Shown: positions 37,687-47,423 of the stretch, piece after piece
Layout: each line of letters opens with the position of its first letter
Position numbering within the stretch: the first letter of the stretch is position 1
From: Gammaproteobacteria bacterium
Lineage (GTDB): Bacteria > Pseudomonadota > Gammaproteobacteria > PS1 > Pseudothioglobaceae
Length of the DNA stretch: 62,534 bases
Assembly: GCA_029243595.1 (NCBI GenBank)
Contig: JAQWRQ010000047.1
Location: 1-62,534 of the forward strand
Direction of reading: 5' to 3'
Notes under the pieces: model-generated
What the model saw: only the letters and a program-made list of their open reading frames with translations
Databases searched by the model: none
What the model was told of the DNA's origin: nothing
Program-made: the position numbers and the translations under genes

Positions 37687-38658
37687 ATGAAAAATTTTGA
37701 AGACATTCAAAACCTAGTCCATGACGATATTAAGAAGACTGATCAAGTATTAATTGATCATCTTAGCTCTGACGTGGCATTGATTAACCAAATGAGTGGT
37801 TATATTATCAACGCCGGTGGTAAACGATTACGCCCACTACTTTTGCTACTTTGCGCCCGTGCAACCAACTACCAAGGTGAACATCATCACTTAATGGCAG
37901 TGGTGATTGAGCTTATTCATACAGCTACCTTGTTGCACGATGATATTGTTGACGAGTCGAACACACGCCGAGGCAAGGAAACTGCCAATGAAGTTTGGGG
38001 TAATGCCGCCAGTGTTTTGGTGGGTGATTTTTTATACTCTCGTGCGTTCGAGATGATGGTTAAGCCTGATTCAATGCACATTATGAAACTTCTTTCTAAA
38101 GCCACTAATGAAATCGCCCAAGGCGAAGTCATGCAGTTGCTTAATTGCCAAAATTCTGAATTAACTGAAAAAGAATACTATCGAGTAATCGAGAGAAAAA
38201 CCGCTGTACTGTTCCAAGCAGCAACACAAATCGGTGCTATTTTATCCAATGCCGACGAACAACAAGAACTAGCACTGCGTGACTACGGCTTGCATTTGGG
38301 CAATGCTTTTCAAATTATTGACGATGTGCTTGATTATGAGTCCGATTTCGAGACCATGGGCAAAGAAGTTGGTGACGATCTTGCCGAAGGCAAAACCACG
38401 TTGCCGATGATTTACGCACTTGAAAACACCTCTGGCGACAAACGCGACATACTTATCAACGCCATTGAGAATGCTGACAACAGTCAGATTGACCAAGTTG
38501 TTGATATATTGTCATCAGTCAATGCTTTTGACTACACACGACAAAAAGCGCAAGAGTCAGCTGATTTAGCCAAACAATCTTTATCTATACTTCAAAATTC
38601 AGACTATAAAGAAGCCATGATCTTGCTTTGTGACTTATCTTTAGCACGTAAATCCTAG
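37687..38658 (+). CDS. ispB: Long-chain polyprenyl (octaprenyl-type) diphosphate synthase
   Basis: Makes the polyprenyl side chain of ubiquinone by adding isopentenyl units to a short allylic diphosphate. It has 323 residues. First Asp-rich motif HDDIVDES (about 82-89, preceded by ATLLH), second IIDDVLDYESD (about 214-224), and GGKRLRPLL (about 43-51) for IPP binding. Chain length cannot be read from the sequence by eye; octaprenyl is assumed from family. It lies between rlmE and dinG and shares one base with dinG (TAGTG). It uses products of the MEP pathway represented by dxs and ispG in this window. Confidence 0.93.
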   Translation: MKNFEDIQNLVHDDIKKTDQVLIDHLSSDVALINQMSGYIINAGGKRLRPLLLLLCARATNYQGEHHHLMAVVIELIHTATLLHDDIVDESNTRRGKETANEVWGNAASVLVGDFLYSRAFEMMVKPDSMHIMKLLSKATNEIAQGEVMQLLNCQNSELTEKEYYRVIERKTAVLFQAATQIGAILSNADEQQELALRDYGLHLGNAFQIIDDVLDYESDFETMGKEVGDDLAEGKTTLPMIYALENTSGDKRDILINAIENADNSQIDQVVDILSSVNAFDYTRQKAQESADLAKQSLSILQNSDYKEAMILLCDLSLARKS

Positions 38659-40715
38659 TGTTGTCTGACGAGCTCAAAGCTCAAATTCGCCAATCATTTG
38701 AAGCCGCCAAAAACGGCATGCCAGATTTTAAAATTAGGCAAGCGCAAAATAAAATGATTGCCGAAGTCTCCAAAACCTTGTCAGGTGAATACTCTGATAC
38801 CAATCCAATTTTGTGTGTTGAAGCGCCCACGGGTACCGGAAAAACCATGGCTTATTTACTTAGCGCTATACCCATTGCCAAAGCAAGAAAAAAGAAACTG
38901 ATTGTCTCTAGTGCCAATGTTGCCCTACAAGAGCAACTGCTCAACAAGGACATTCCTGAAATAAAAAAATACTGCCACGTTGACTTTGAATACGCATTGG
39001 TCAAAGGCCGATCTCGCTATCTATGTGTGCGTAATTTAATCAATTTGGTTGAAGACAATACTAGTGAAAGTGAGTTGTTTGATAACGCTGCGTTATGGGA
39101 TGCGCCACCTGGGAAATACCAACTTGATCAGCTTGGTGAGATGTTAGAGGGTTATTCAGCCAAAAAATGGAATGGCGAAATAGATGACTTAGACCAAACA
39201 CCAGATGGATCTTTATGGTCAAAAATTGCTTGTAATCGCTTTACTTGTACGGCCAAAAATTGTGAATTTTATAACGATTGTGCTTTTTTTAAAGCAAGAA
39301 AAAAAATCACTAAAGCTGATGTCGTCGTCGCTAATCATGATTTGATTTTGGCAGATTTAAGTACCGGCAATACAATATTGCCAGATGTTGATGAATCTAT
39401 CTATATCTTTGATGAGGCGCACCACCTTAACCATAAAGCTTTGTCGCATTTTTCACTCAGTACTGGTACTGAATTTATTAAAACCAGTGTCAGGCAAACC
39501 CAAGGTGCGGTTGATCAAGTGTGTAAATTAACACAGCAAGATGCTCTTGATATCCCAATTAAATCAATTGATGATTACTTAGATGACCTTATTCAGTTGT
39601 TGAAGAATCTCGAATTTGACGAAGACATCCATTTGTTTGACCAAGGTATTGTTGATGAATCAATACAAACCATTTGTCAAAACTTACGTACAACCATTAG
39701 TGGTGTTCACACGCAATTTAGCACTCTAAAAGAATCTTGGTCAGATTATCTTAAAATTAAAATGATCGACAAAACCATCGCCGACCCACTTAATAATGCT
39801 TTGGGTGAATGCGAACAACACTTGTCTTCTATTTTGTTGTTGCTTTCTTCTCTCTTGCAAGTAGATGAAGCTGGGCAAGCGCCGCATTCTCGCTGGGTTG
39901 AAAAAACCACGATGGCCAACAAGAAAACCAACTATATCCTTAGTAGTGCGCAAATCGATATTTCTAACAACTTAGATCAACTTATTTGGTCAAAAGTTGC
40001 CGGTGCAGTACTAACATCAGCCACCCTATCCTCACTCGGTAGTTTTAACCGACTCAATCAGCAGCTAGGATTGGTGAAAACAAAAAACCAATATCTACGC
40101 CTACCTTCACCCTTTAGCTTTGATCAAGTAGATTTTATTGTCGCAAACTTTAAAAACAACCCAACTCAAGTATATGAACACACGCAAGAAGTCGCCGCGC
40201 AACTGCTAGAGCGTATTGACCCTAGTGAAGGCTCATTGGTGTTGTTTGCCTCAAACAAACAAATGCAAATGGTGGCCGACCTTGTAGAGCAAAAACTTGG
40301 TTGTAATTTATTTGTTCAAGGGGAATTTTCTAAAAAACTCATTTTAGAAAAACACACCAACCTACGCAAACAAAACCAAGGTAGTGTGATTTTCGGACTC
40401 GATAGCTTTGCTGAAGGAGTTGATCTTAAAGGCGACAACCTCACCCATGTGGTGATTGTAAAACTACGCTTTAGTGTGCCAAATTCTCCGATTGAAAAAA
40501 CCACACAAGACTACTTGCAGTCTCAAAATCGCAATCCATTTATGGAAATCTCATTACCTGATGCATCACTAAGACTCATTCAAGCATGTGGAAGGCTGAT
40601 CCGTACCGAAACTGATACGGGAAAAATTACCATCTTTGATAATCGATTAACAACTAAGTTTTACGGCAAGCAATTACTTAATGCTTTGCCTGGATACAAT
40701 ATTGTGGTTGAATAA
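38658..40715 (+). CDS. dinG: DinG-type ATP-dependent helicase
   Basis: Superfamily 2 XPD-like 5'-3' helicase, 685 residues, starting at GTG overlapping the ispB stop. Walker A is in EAPTGTGKT (about 55-63). A cluster of Cys residues (CVRN near 115, then CNRFTC, C and CAFF near 193-212) fits the [4Fe-4S] domain of DinG. The Walker B/DEAH box is DEAHH (about 251-255). Helicase domain 2 carries LFASNK, FGLDSFAEGVDLKG and QACGRLIRTE. It probably resolves R-loops or forked DNA. The gene ends one base from the convergent trkH, with no terminator between. Confidence 0.93.
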   Translation: MLSDELKAQIRQSFEAAKNGMPDFKIRQAQNKMIAEVSKTLSGEYSDTNPILCVEAPTGTGKTMAYLLSAIPIAKARKKKLIVSSANVALQEQLLNKDIPEIKKYCHVDFEYALVKGRSRYLCVRNLINLVEDNTSESELFDNAALWDAPPGKYQLDQLGEMLEGYSAKKWNGEIDDLDQTPDGSLWSKIACNRFTCTAKNCEFYNDCAFFKARKKITKADVVVANHDLILADLSTGNTILPDVDESIYIFDEAHHLNHKALSHFSLSTGTEFIKTSVRQTQGAVDQVCKLTQQDALDIPIKSIDDYLDDLIQLLKNLEFDEDIHLFDQGIVDESIQTICQNLRTTISGVHTQFSTLKESWSDYLKIKMIDKTIADPLNNALGECEQHLSSILLLLSSLLQVDEAGQAPHSRWVEKTTMANKKTNYILSSAQIDISNNLDQLIWSKVAGAVLTSATLSSLGSFNRLNQQLGLVKTKNQYLRLPSPFSFDQVDFIVANFKNNPTQVYEHTQEVAAQLLERIDPSEGSLVLFASNKQMQMVADLVEQKLGCNLFVQGEFSKKLILEKHTNLRKQNQGSVIFGLDSFAEGVDLKGDNLTHVVIVKLRFSVPNSPIEKTTQDYLQSQNRNPFMEISLPDASLRLIQACGRLIRTETDTGKITIFDNRLTTKFYGKQLLNALPGYNIVVE

Positions 40716-40716
40716 T

Positions 40717-42165
40717 CTAAAAACGCCAGAAAACTTTATGTAATAACGCCATTAATGTCAATATTTCTAAACGACCGAGCAACATTGAGAAGCTCAAAAT
40801 CCATTTTGCAGAATCACTGACACCGCCATAATTAGCTGCCACTTCACCCAAGCCCGGGCCAAGGTTATTAATACTGGCAGCGGTAGCTGAAAAAGCACTG
40901 ACTTGGTCAAGACCGGTAAACATTAGTGCGATTAGGATGATAATAAAGGCAATTACATATAGTGAAAAGAAACCCCATACCGAAACCAATGTGCTTTCAG
41001 CTACACTACGATGATTAAGCTTAATGTTAATTTGTGCATTCGGGTGAATGAACTTTTTAATCTCTTTCATGGCTAATTTAAACATCAGTAGCACTCTTAC
41101 AACTTTAATACCACCACCAGTCGAACCTGCACAAGCACCAATAAAACTGGCAAAAATTAATAAAATAGGCAAGATAAATGGCCACTGCGAATAATCAGTA
41201 GAAGCAAAGCCTGTGGTGGTGGCAATCGAAACCGTTTGGAAGATGGCTTGTCGTGCCGACTCACTTGCACTTAGATAGTAGCCACTATCAAACAAATAAA
41301 AACCTACTACCAATGTCGTTGCCAACAAAATAAACAAATAAGTCTTAAATTCTGAATCTTGAGAATAGGTAAAGGCATTTTTCTTTTGCCAAACAAAGAA
41401 ATGCAGGGAAAAATTAACACCTGCTAATAGCATAAACACAATGGCTACCAACTCAATCGCGCCTGAGTTAAAGTAGCCAATAGACGCATCATGAGTAGAG
41501 AAGCCACCAATCGCCACGGTTGAATAACTGTGGCCAATGGCATCAAAGGCATCCATCCCTGCTAAATAATAGCCTAATGCACAAACAACGGTAAAACTAA
41601 TATAGATCTTCCATAATGCTTTGGCGGTTTGCGTGAGTTTTGGGGTGAGTCTTTCTTTAGAAATTCCGCTAGACTCTGCATGGTAAAGCTCCATACCACC
41701 CACACCAAGCATTGGCAATATTGCTACTGCTAAGACAATAATACCCATGCCACCGAGCCATTGTAGTTGTTGTCGGTAATACAAAATCGCTTTAGGCAAG
41801 TCATCCAGCCCCGCTAACACCGTAGCACCCGTGGTGGTAAGGCCTGACATTGATTCAAAAAAAGCATCACTAAATGACATTCTGAGCGATTCAGATAATA
41901 AAAATGGAATGGTCGCAAATAAAGACAAGACAAACCAAAAGCTCACCACCACCAAAATGCCTTCGCGAATTCTAAACTCTTTTTTGGTGTTTCTAAAAGG
42001 CACCCATAAGATAAAGCCACTCAACAATGTCAGTGAAAAAGCAGAAACAAAAGATTGCATTTCATTTTGTTGATAAATAAAATCAACCAACATTGGTGGT
42101 ATCTGGGTCAAACTAAATACCATTAGCAATAAACCAATGGTTTTGAAAACAATACTAAATTGCAT
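40717..42165 (-). CDS. trkH: Trk potassium transporter membrane subunit TrkH
   Basis: Potassium-translocating subunit of the Trk system, 482 residues, with the expected four repeated membrane-pore-membrane units. Filter-loop segments seen are SMSGLTTTGATVL (about 104-116), YSTVAIGGFSTHD, QTVSIATTTGFASTDY and NNLGPGLGEV near the end, with the conserved Gly of each filter. It lies 12 bases after trkA in the same direction, so channel and regulatory subunits are probably co-expressed, together with the NtrYX-like pair upstream. Confidence 0.95.
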   Translation of the reverse strand: MQFSIVFKTIGLLLMVFSLTQIPPMLVDFIYQQNEMQSFVSAFSLTLLSGFILWVPFRNTKKEFRIREGILVVVSFWFVLSLFATIPFLLSESLRMSFSDAFFESMSGLTTTGATVLAGLDDLPKAILYYRQQLQWLGGMGIIVLAVAILPMLGVGGMELYHAESSGISKERLTPKLTQTAKALWKIYISFTVVCALGYYLAGMDAFDAIGHSYSTVAIGGFSTHDASIGYFNSGAIELVAIVFMLLAGVNFSLHFFVWQKKNAFTYSQDSEFKTYLFILLATTLVVGFYLFDSGYYLSASESARQAIFQTVSIATTTGFASTDYSQWPFILPILLIFASFIGACAGSTGGGIKVVRVLLMFKLAMKEIKKFIHPNAQINIKLNHRSVAESTLVSVWGFFSLYVIAFIIILIALMFTGLDQVSAFSATAASINNLGPGLGEVAANYGGVSDSAKWILSFSMLLGRLEILTLMALLHKVFWRF

Positions 42166-42177
42166 GGCTATCCATTA

Positions 42178-43551
42178 TTAGTCAAAATGCCCTTCAAATA
42201 ACGCTTCAACTTCGTGAATCTTGCTAACATCACTTAGCACGATAAGCACATGGTCGCCTTCTTTGATTACGAGCTTACGTGAACCCATAATAACCTCATC
42301 ATCCCTCACTATAGAGCCAACGACTACGCCATCTGGTAGGTTAATTTCTTCAACCGTTTTACCCACTACATCAGAATGCGCTTCGTCGCCGTGAACAATC
42401 ACTTCAATGGCTTCAGATTTTCCTTGACGCAATGAATGTACCATCGTGGTATCACCTTTACGAATGTGTGCCAAAATACCGCTGGTAGTGATTTGGTCAG
42501 GTGAAATTACCATGTCCACATCCTCACTTTGCTTGGCCAAGTCTTCGTATACATTACGCTTAACCAAAGCAACGGTTTTGTGTGCGCCGAGGCGTTTGGC
42601 TAAAATAGACACAATCACATTGATTTCATCGGAATCTGTAAGTGCTAAAAATAAATCAGTATTTTCAATACCTTCTTCTAACAATAATTCTTCATCAGAA
42701 GCATTACCATGCAAAACTAAAGCATCTTCAAGCTCTTCTGCAATCTCAATCACACGCTCTTTGTTTAGCTCAATAATACGGATACGGTGATTTTTTTCTA
42801 AATGCTTAGCCAAACTCAAACCAATATGGCCGCCACCGGCAATAATGATATTTTTATAAGCTTTATCAAGTCGTCTAAATTCTTTTAGTACTTTAGATAC
42901 ACTTTCTCTTTTGGTTACAAAGTACACGCGATCACCATCTTTGATGACGGTATCGCCATAGGCTGGAATCACTCGGCCATTACGATACAGACTAACAATG
43001 CGTATGCGTGTTTTTGGCAAATGCTCATGTAAATCTTTAATCGGATGACCAACAATTGGGGTGCCAGCGTAAGCACGGGTTTCTACCAATTGTACCAAGC
43101 CATTTTCAAACTCAAATATTTGCTCTGCACCCGGCTCTTCCACTACACGTTTAATATAATTGGTTACTAAGCCTTCTGGGGTAATGACAAAATCAATCGG
43201 GATGGCATTGTCTGAAAACAACTCTTTACGATGTAAGTATTCAGCCGTACGAACACGGGCTACTTTCTTGTCTACTTGGTACAAAGTATGTGCCATCTGA
43301 CAAGCCAGCATATTGCCCTCGTCAGACTTAGTTACCGCGATCACCATATCCATGGTTTTAATGCCTGCTTCCTCCAGAATGTTGGGATAAGAAGCATGGC
43401 CACAAACGGTTTTAATATCTAAATGGCGTTGTAAAGAAGACAGATTAGTCTCATCTTTGTCAATAATGGTGATGTCATTTTCATCATCAGAGCCTAGATA
43501 TTTAGCCAATGATGAACCAACTTGACCTGCGCCCAAGATTAAGATTTTCAT
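42178..43551 (-). CDS. trkA: Trk potassium transporter regulatory subunit TrkA
   Basis: Cytoplasmic NAD(H)/nucleotide-binding regulator of TrkH, 457 residues. It contains two RCK units: RCK-N Rossmann motifs GAGQVGSSLAKYL (about 7-19) and GGGHIGLSLAKHL (about 239-251). Each is followed by an RCK-C domain, the last ending in GDHVLIVL. The start overlaps the stop of the NtrX-like gene by 4 bases (ATGA), which links potassium uptake to the two-component pair at the translational level. Confidence 0.96.
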   Translation of the reverse strand: MKILILGAGQVGSSLAKYLGSDDENDITIIDKDETNLSSLQRHLDIKTVCGHASYPNILEEAGIKTMDMVIAVTKSDEGNMLACQMAHTLYQVDKKVARVRTAEYLHRKELFSDNAIPIDFVITPEGLVTNYIKRVVEEPGAEQIFEFENGLVQLVETRAYAGTPIVGHPIKDLHEHLPKTRIRIVSLYRNGRVIPAYGDTVIKDGDRVYFVTKRESVSKVLKEFRRLDKAYKNIIIAGGGHIGLSLAKHLEKNHRIRIIELNKERVIEIAEELEDALVLHGNASDEELLLEEGIENTDLFLALTDSDEINVIVSILAKRLGAHKTVALVKRNVYEDLAKQSEDVDMVISPDQITTSGILAHIRKGDTTMVHSLRQGKSEAIEVIVHGDEAHSDVVGKTVEEINLPDGVVVGSIVRDDEVIMGSRKLVIKEGDHVLIVLSDVSKIHEVEALFEGHFD

Positions 43552-44108
43552 TTTTTATCAATCCCTAAATCTTTTAATTTTCGATATAGCGTTGTGCGCT
43601 CTAAACCTGCCAACTCCGCCACTTTGGCGATGTTGTTGTTGTTTTCTTCTAAATGATGTTTGAAATATTGTGATTCAAAAATGTTTCTGGCTGCCTTTAA
43701 AGGCAAGTCAAAATCAATACCGCTTATTTGCTGCTCTGACGTGGTTATTTGCCCAGACAAAAGCTTGCGTACTAATGGCAAAATATCATGCAAAGGTTTT
43801 TTTAAAAAATCAACCGCACCCATGCGAATAGCCTTAACCACATCTTGGTGTTCAGCATGGCCAGACATCATTACTACCGGCATTGAAAAGCCTTCACTCA
43901 TCCACTCTTCTAACAAAGACATACCGTCTTGACCAGGCATCCAAACATCCATCATCACCAAATCAAAAGTCTGGTCTTTAACAATGTTTTTAGCTTCGGC
44001 AGCATTTTTGGCCAAAACCACGTTATAACTCACATCTTCCAATGTGTCTTTTATTGTTTCAGAATTAATACTTTCGTCATCAATAATAAGAATATTACCA
44101 ATAATCAT
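43548..44108 (-). CDS. NtrX-like response regulator lacking the AAA+ domain
   Basis: A 186-residue regulator. The receiver domain (about 1-118) has Asp10/Asp11, the phospho-acceptor Asp54 (VMMDVWMPG), Ser82 and Lys103 (FLKKPL). After a linker of only about 20 residues comes a Fis-type helix-turn-helix (about 138-183: LKAARNIFESQYFKHHL to LERTTLYRKLKDLGI), which strongly resembles the NtrX C-terminus. The sigma-54-activating AAA+ domain (about 230 residues in NtrX) is entirely absent with no frameshift visible, so it cannot work as a sigma-54 activator. It overlaps ntrY and trkA by 4 bases each. Confidence 0.88.
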   Translation of the reverse strand: MIIGNILIIDDESINSETIKDTLEDVSYNVVLAKNAAEAKNIVKDQTFDLVMMDVWMPGQDGMSLLEEWMSEGFSMPVVMMSGHAEHQDVVKAIRMGAVDFLKKPLHDILPLVRKLLSGQITTSEQQISGIDFDLPLKAARNIFESQYFKHHLEENNNNIAKVAELAGLERTTLYRKLKDLGIDKK

Positions 44109-46279
44109 GTGCTCTCCTGTTGTGCATATTCAAATTCAATAGTAACGATGGCGCCATGTGGCTCTACATTGCCGGCAAAAATTCGCCCATCGTGTTGTTC
44201 AATAATATTTTGTACAATTGCCATACCTAGCCCGCTACCTTTAACTTTAGTCGTGACATACGGCTCAAACACACGATCAATCACCGTCTCATCAAACCCA
44301 TCACCATTGTCTGCAATACTTAAGCGCACTATACGCTCATCACTTAAATAGTGGGTAGCAACATTAACGACTAAATCACGGTCTTCTTCAACTGATTCAG
44401 CTGCATTTTTTACCAAGTTAATCAATACTCTAGAAATACTGTTCGCATCCAAGAGTAGTTCTGGCACATCGCCTGATAAATCATACTCAATGGTAATATT
44501 ACTTTGCGCATCGTACAATGCAATAGACTGATTAATCAACGCATTAAGATCCGTCAGCTTGCGCTCTATTTGCGGTGTATTAGCATAATCTGCAAATGCA
44601 CTCACCATGGCATCCATTGACTTCACTTGATCAATAATCACACGGGTAGTTTTATCAATAACCTCTAAATCTTTACCTTTGAGCGTTTCTAAAAATTTGT
44701 TTCTAAGGCGTTGAGCAGACAACAAAATCGGCGTTAATGGGTTTTTAATTTCATGCGCCATACGCACGGCTACTTCACCCCAAGCTGCTTTTTTCTGCGC
44801 CCTATTAAGCTTTGAGATATCTTTAATAATAATAACGTAGCCTAGCGCTTTATCACTGGCATCAAGTGCTGACCCTTGGCAAGACAATAAAACATGTCGG
44901 CCTGGCAACGACAAATCAATCTCTTCACTCCACTCACCTTGCTCTTGCTCAAACCGTTCTTGTACCATTGAAAATAAAGGCTCTAAATAAGTATTTTTTT
45001 CTGAGATTTTCTGACAAAAAGCACCCACAAATTGCTGCTCATCATCAATAGCCAGTATCTTGCTAATCACTGGGTTAATTAGTTGAATATTGCGATCTTT
45101 GTCTAGCCCGATCACACCAAAAGAATATTTTAAGATGGTTTCTAAATAGATGTTATGCGTATCTAAGCCTTGTCTTGAGGCTTTAATTTGCTTGGCCATT
45201 TCATTAAACTGGCCAATCAGTTGGAGCATGTCTTTACTTTCTTCTTGGTTATGCACCAATACATCGTAATTACCCTTGGCAATTTCTCTTGAGGCGACTG
45301 ATAAATTATGCATTGGACGCATGAGCTGATCAATCATTCTAAACACAATCAACAAAACACTAAGAATGGTTAGTAAAACGGTTGAAGAAAAATCTAACAA
45401 AAAGTTCTTTTGTGTGAGCGAGGTATTAACATCAAATTTAATCGCATTGGCATAATTATAGAAACCTTTTACCTGCCCTAAAAAGCTTAACAGATTAGGG
45501 TCAGTCGCATAAACAGCAACAATTTTCATGTATTTTTTAATAGGCTTTCTAGCCAGGTGCCGTGTTGACATTTGCACTTGGAATAACTTGGATTGTTCAT
45601 CTTCAAACATGACAAAAGACTGAATGTCGGCTAACGGCTGATTGTCTTCAACCACACAAATATGATTTTCTTTACTTCTTGCAATTACCTCGTCTTTTTC
45701 ATCAGTTAGCTCAATATAACAAGCCCACTTATCATCCACCAAACCTTGAACAAAAATTTGCATGATATTGAGATAGTCTTTTTCGTCTTTTTTGTATTTT
45801 GAGTAATTGTCAATTTGTTGTAATAAGATCTCAGTATGGTCGAAATAACGGTCGTTCCTTACAACTTGCACACCTTGGTATAGCGCATCTACTTGATCAA
45901 GAAAGACTTTATTAAAGTTATTGTAGGTGTGTTGAGAGCGATCAACATTGTCTTGAATCGTTTGAAATGAAAACAAGTAAAAAGACAACACCGGCACAAT
46001 CACCAATAATGGGACAATCTTAACAAAAGACCAAGTGAATTGCGTACCAACCACGCCATTTTCATTGTCTTTCTTAAGTTTTGAGATGGCACAAACAATA
46101 TAATAAATCGCCATAGAAGACATGAGCACGTTATATGAAGCTAAAACCCACCACCAGTCTTCAATTAAAACAGGGTTTAAACCTAGATAAGACAGTCCGG
46201 CTAATGAAGTTAAAAATACAGCCGACCAAAACCACTTATTTGGTGTTTTTTTGATCGCAAAATCTTGATTAAAAATCAT
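44105..46279 (-). CDS. ntrY: NtrY-like sensor histidine kinase
   Basis: Membrane sensor kinase of the NtrY family, 724 residues. There are membrane segments at about 17-35, 45-65 and 85-107, a large extracytoplasmic region (about 110-285), and another membrane segment (about 290-315). A HAMP-like linker (RPMHNLSVASREIAKGNYDV), a PAS region (about 380-485) and the HisKA domain with His509 (RMAHEIKNPLTP) follow. The ATPase domain shows NLVKNAAES, DNGDGFDE and GSGLGMAIV. It is the first gene of a ntrY-ntrX-trkA-trkH operon, an arrangement known in other proteobacteria. The signal may relate to redox or nitrogen in relatives; here it is unknown. Confidence 0.9.
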   Translation of the reverse strand: MIFNQDFAIKKTPNKWFWSAVFLTSLAGLSYLGLNPVLIEDWWWVLASYNVLMSSMAIYYIVCAISKLKKDNENGVVGTQFTWSFVKIVPLLVIVPVLSFYLFSFQTIQDNVDRSQHTYNNFNKVFLDQVDALYQGVQVVRNDRYFDHTEILLQQIDNYSKYKKDEKDYLNIMQIFVQGLVDDKWACYIELTDEKDEVIARSKENHICVVEDNQPLADIQSFVMFEDEQSKLFQVQMSTRHLARKPIKKYMKIVAVYATDPNLLSFLGQVKGFYNYANAIKFDVNTSLTQKNFLLDFSSTVLLTILSVLLIVFRMIDQLMRPMHNLSVASREIAKGNYDVLVHNQEESKDMLQLIGQFNEMAKQIKASRQGLDTHNIYLETILKYSFGVIGLDKDRNIQLINPVISKILAIDDEQQFVGAFCQKISEKNTYLEPLFSMVQERFEQEQGEWSEEIDLSLPGRHVLLSCQGSALDASDKALGYVIIIKDISKLNRAQKKAAWGEVAVRMAHEIKNPLTPILLSAQRLRNKFLETLKGKDLEVIDKTTRVIIDQVKSMDAMVSAFADYANTPQIERKLTDLNALINQSIALYDAQSNITIEYDLSGDVPELLLDANSISRVLINLVKNAAESVEEDRDLVVNVATHYLSDERIVRLSIADNGDGFDETVIDRVFEPYVTTKVKGSGLGMAIVQNIIEQHDGRIFAGNVEPHGAIVTIEFEYAQQEST

Positions 46280-46370
46280 GTTTTATCAGATTGCCTTTCA
46301 TTATCTCTCGTTGTTTTCTCATTTTCTGAGCTGATTATCTCATAAAAAAACATGTGTCATGTTTAATTGT

Positions 46371-46379
46371 TGCTAAAAT
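46371..46379 (+). promoter_or_regulatory. Extended -10 directly before rnd
   Basis: TGCTAAAAT (46371-46379) ends 6 bases before the rnd ATG (46386). The predicted transcription start falls on or next to the start codon, so the mRNA would be leaderless, and no Shine-Dalgarno is present. The remaining gap to ntrY (46280-46370) shows only A/T-rich sequence and a small ACATG/CATGT dyad. Confidence 0.5.
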
Positions 46380-46385
46380 ACAACA

Positions 46386-47423
46386 ATGATACAAACACAA
46401 GCGCAACTGCGCGATTTCCTTAACGCCATTCAGGGCGAAACTGAGCTTGCAATTGACACCGAATTTAAACGCGTCAGCACTTATTATCCGGTTTTGTGCT
46501 TGGTGCAAATCGCCACCGAAAGTGCCACCGACTGTATTGATGTCTTAGCTCTTGATGATCTTAAGCCTTTGTTTGACAAGCTCTACCAAGATGATTGCGT
46601 TTGGATTGTGCATTCTGCACGCCAAGATATCGAGGCTATGTATTGCCTTTCAGATCGACTTCCTAAACAATTATTCGACACACAAATTGCTGCCAGCTTG
46701 CTAAACCACCCAATGCAAGTTTCTTATCAAGCACTAACTGAAGCGCTGCAAAATGTCTATTTAGAAAAAGCCTACACCCGCCTTGATTGGACCACACGCC
46801 CATTACCCGAAGCCGCGATCGAATATGCACTAGACGATGTGCGCTACTTAATCAAAAATTACCATCAATTAAAAGCGCAACTACAAACCGAAAACAAATT
46901 AGATTGGATTATAGAAGAAGCTCAAAGTCTACTTAACATTGATCTATACCTGCCACCGATTAATCAAGCTTGGCAACGAGTCAAAGGCCTATCAAGAATC
47001 AATAAAAATGCACACAACTTGGCAGCGCAACTAGCCGCATGGCGAGAACATCGAGCACAAGCTAACAATAAGCCCCGAAAATGGGTACTAGCAGATGACG
47101 CATTGATTGCGCACGCCCTGGGTAAAGAAGACCTTTCAAACAAAGCGCAAAAAAGTTTTGACGATTTTCTGACTGAACATGTCAGTATTCAAAATATTAA
47201 AATTAATCTAGGTAAAAACAATCCACCCACAAAAACTGAAAAAGCGCAAAAAGTCGTTTTACAAAAACTCATCCAAGAAAAAGCAAATCAGTATAATTTG
47301 GCTGTAGAAGTAATGGCCAGCAGTAAGTCGTTACTTAAATATATTCGCGGCGACCAATCCGTTATGTTTTGTCAAGGTTGGCGTTATCATCTACTACAAG
47401 GGGATTTAGAAAATGCAAAATAG
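46386..47423 (+). CDS. rnd: Ribonuclease D
   Basis: 3'-5' exoribonuclease in tRNA and small RNA 3'-end trimming. It has 345 residues. DEDD-family motifs are ELAIDTEFKRV (Asp and Glu at about 23-25), the second Asp in WIVHSARQDIEAM (about 72-84) and the third motif YALDDVRYL (about 147-155). An HRDC domain follows (about 200-280, WQRVKG, LAAWREHRAQANNKPRKWVLAD). The 3' end overlaps ppa by 11 bases, so the two are likely co-translated. A leaderless promoter is suggested upstream. Confidence 0.93.
   Translation: MIQTQAQLRDFLNAIQGETELAIDTEFKRVSTYYPVLCLVQIATESATDCIDVLALDDLKPLFDKLYQDDCVWIVHSARQDIEAMYCLSDRLPKQLFDTQIAASLLNHPMQVSYQALTEALQNVYLEKAYTRLDWTTRPLPEAAIEYALDDVRYLIKNYHQLKAQLQTENKLDWIIEEAQSLLNIDLYLPPINQAWQRVKGLSRINKNAHNLAAQLAAWREHRAQANNKPRKWVLADDALIAHALGKEDLSNKAQKSFDDFLTEHVSIQNIKINLGKNNPPTKTEKAQKVVLQKLIQEKANQYNLAVEVMASSKSLLKYIRGDQSVMFCQGWRYHLLQGDLENAK

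Noticed and set aside
43929-44351. 140-codon plus-strand open frame across the ntrX-ntrY junction
   Set aside because: Both minus-strand genes there have full domain support; the plus frame is a shadow.
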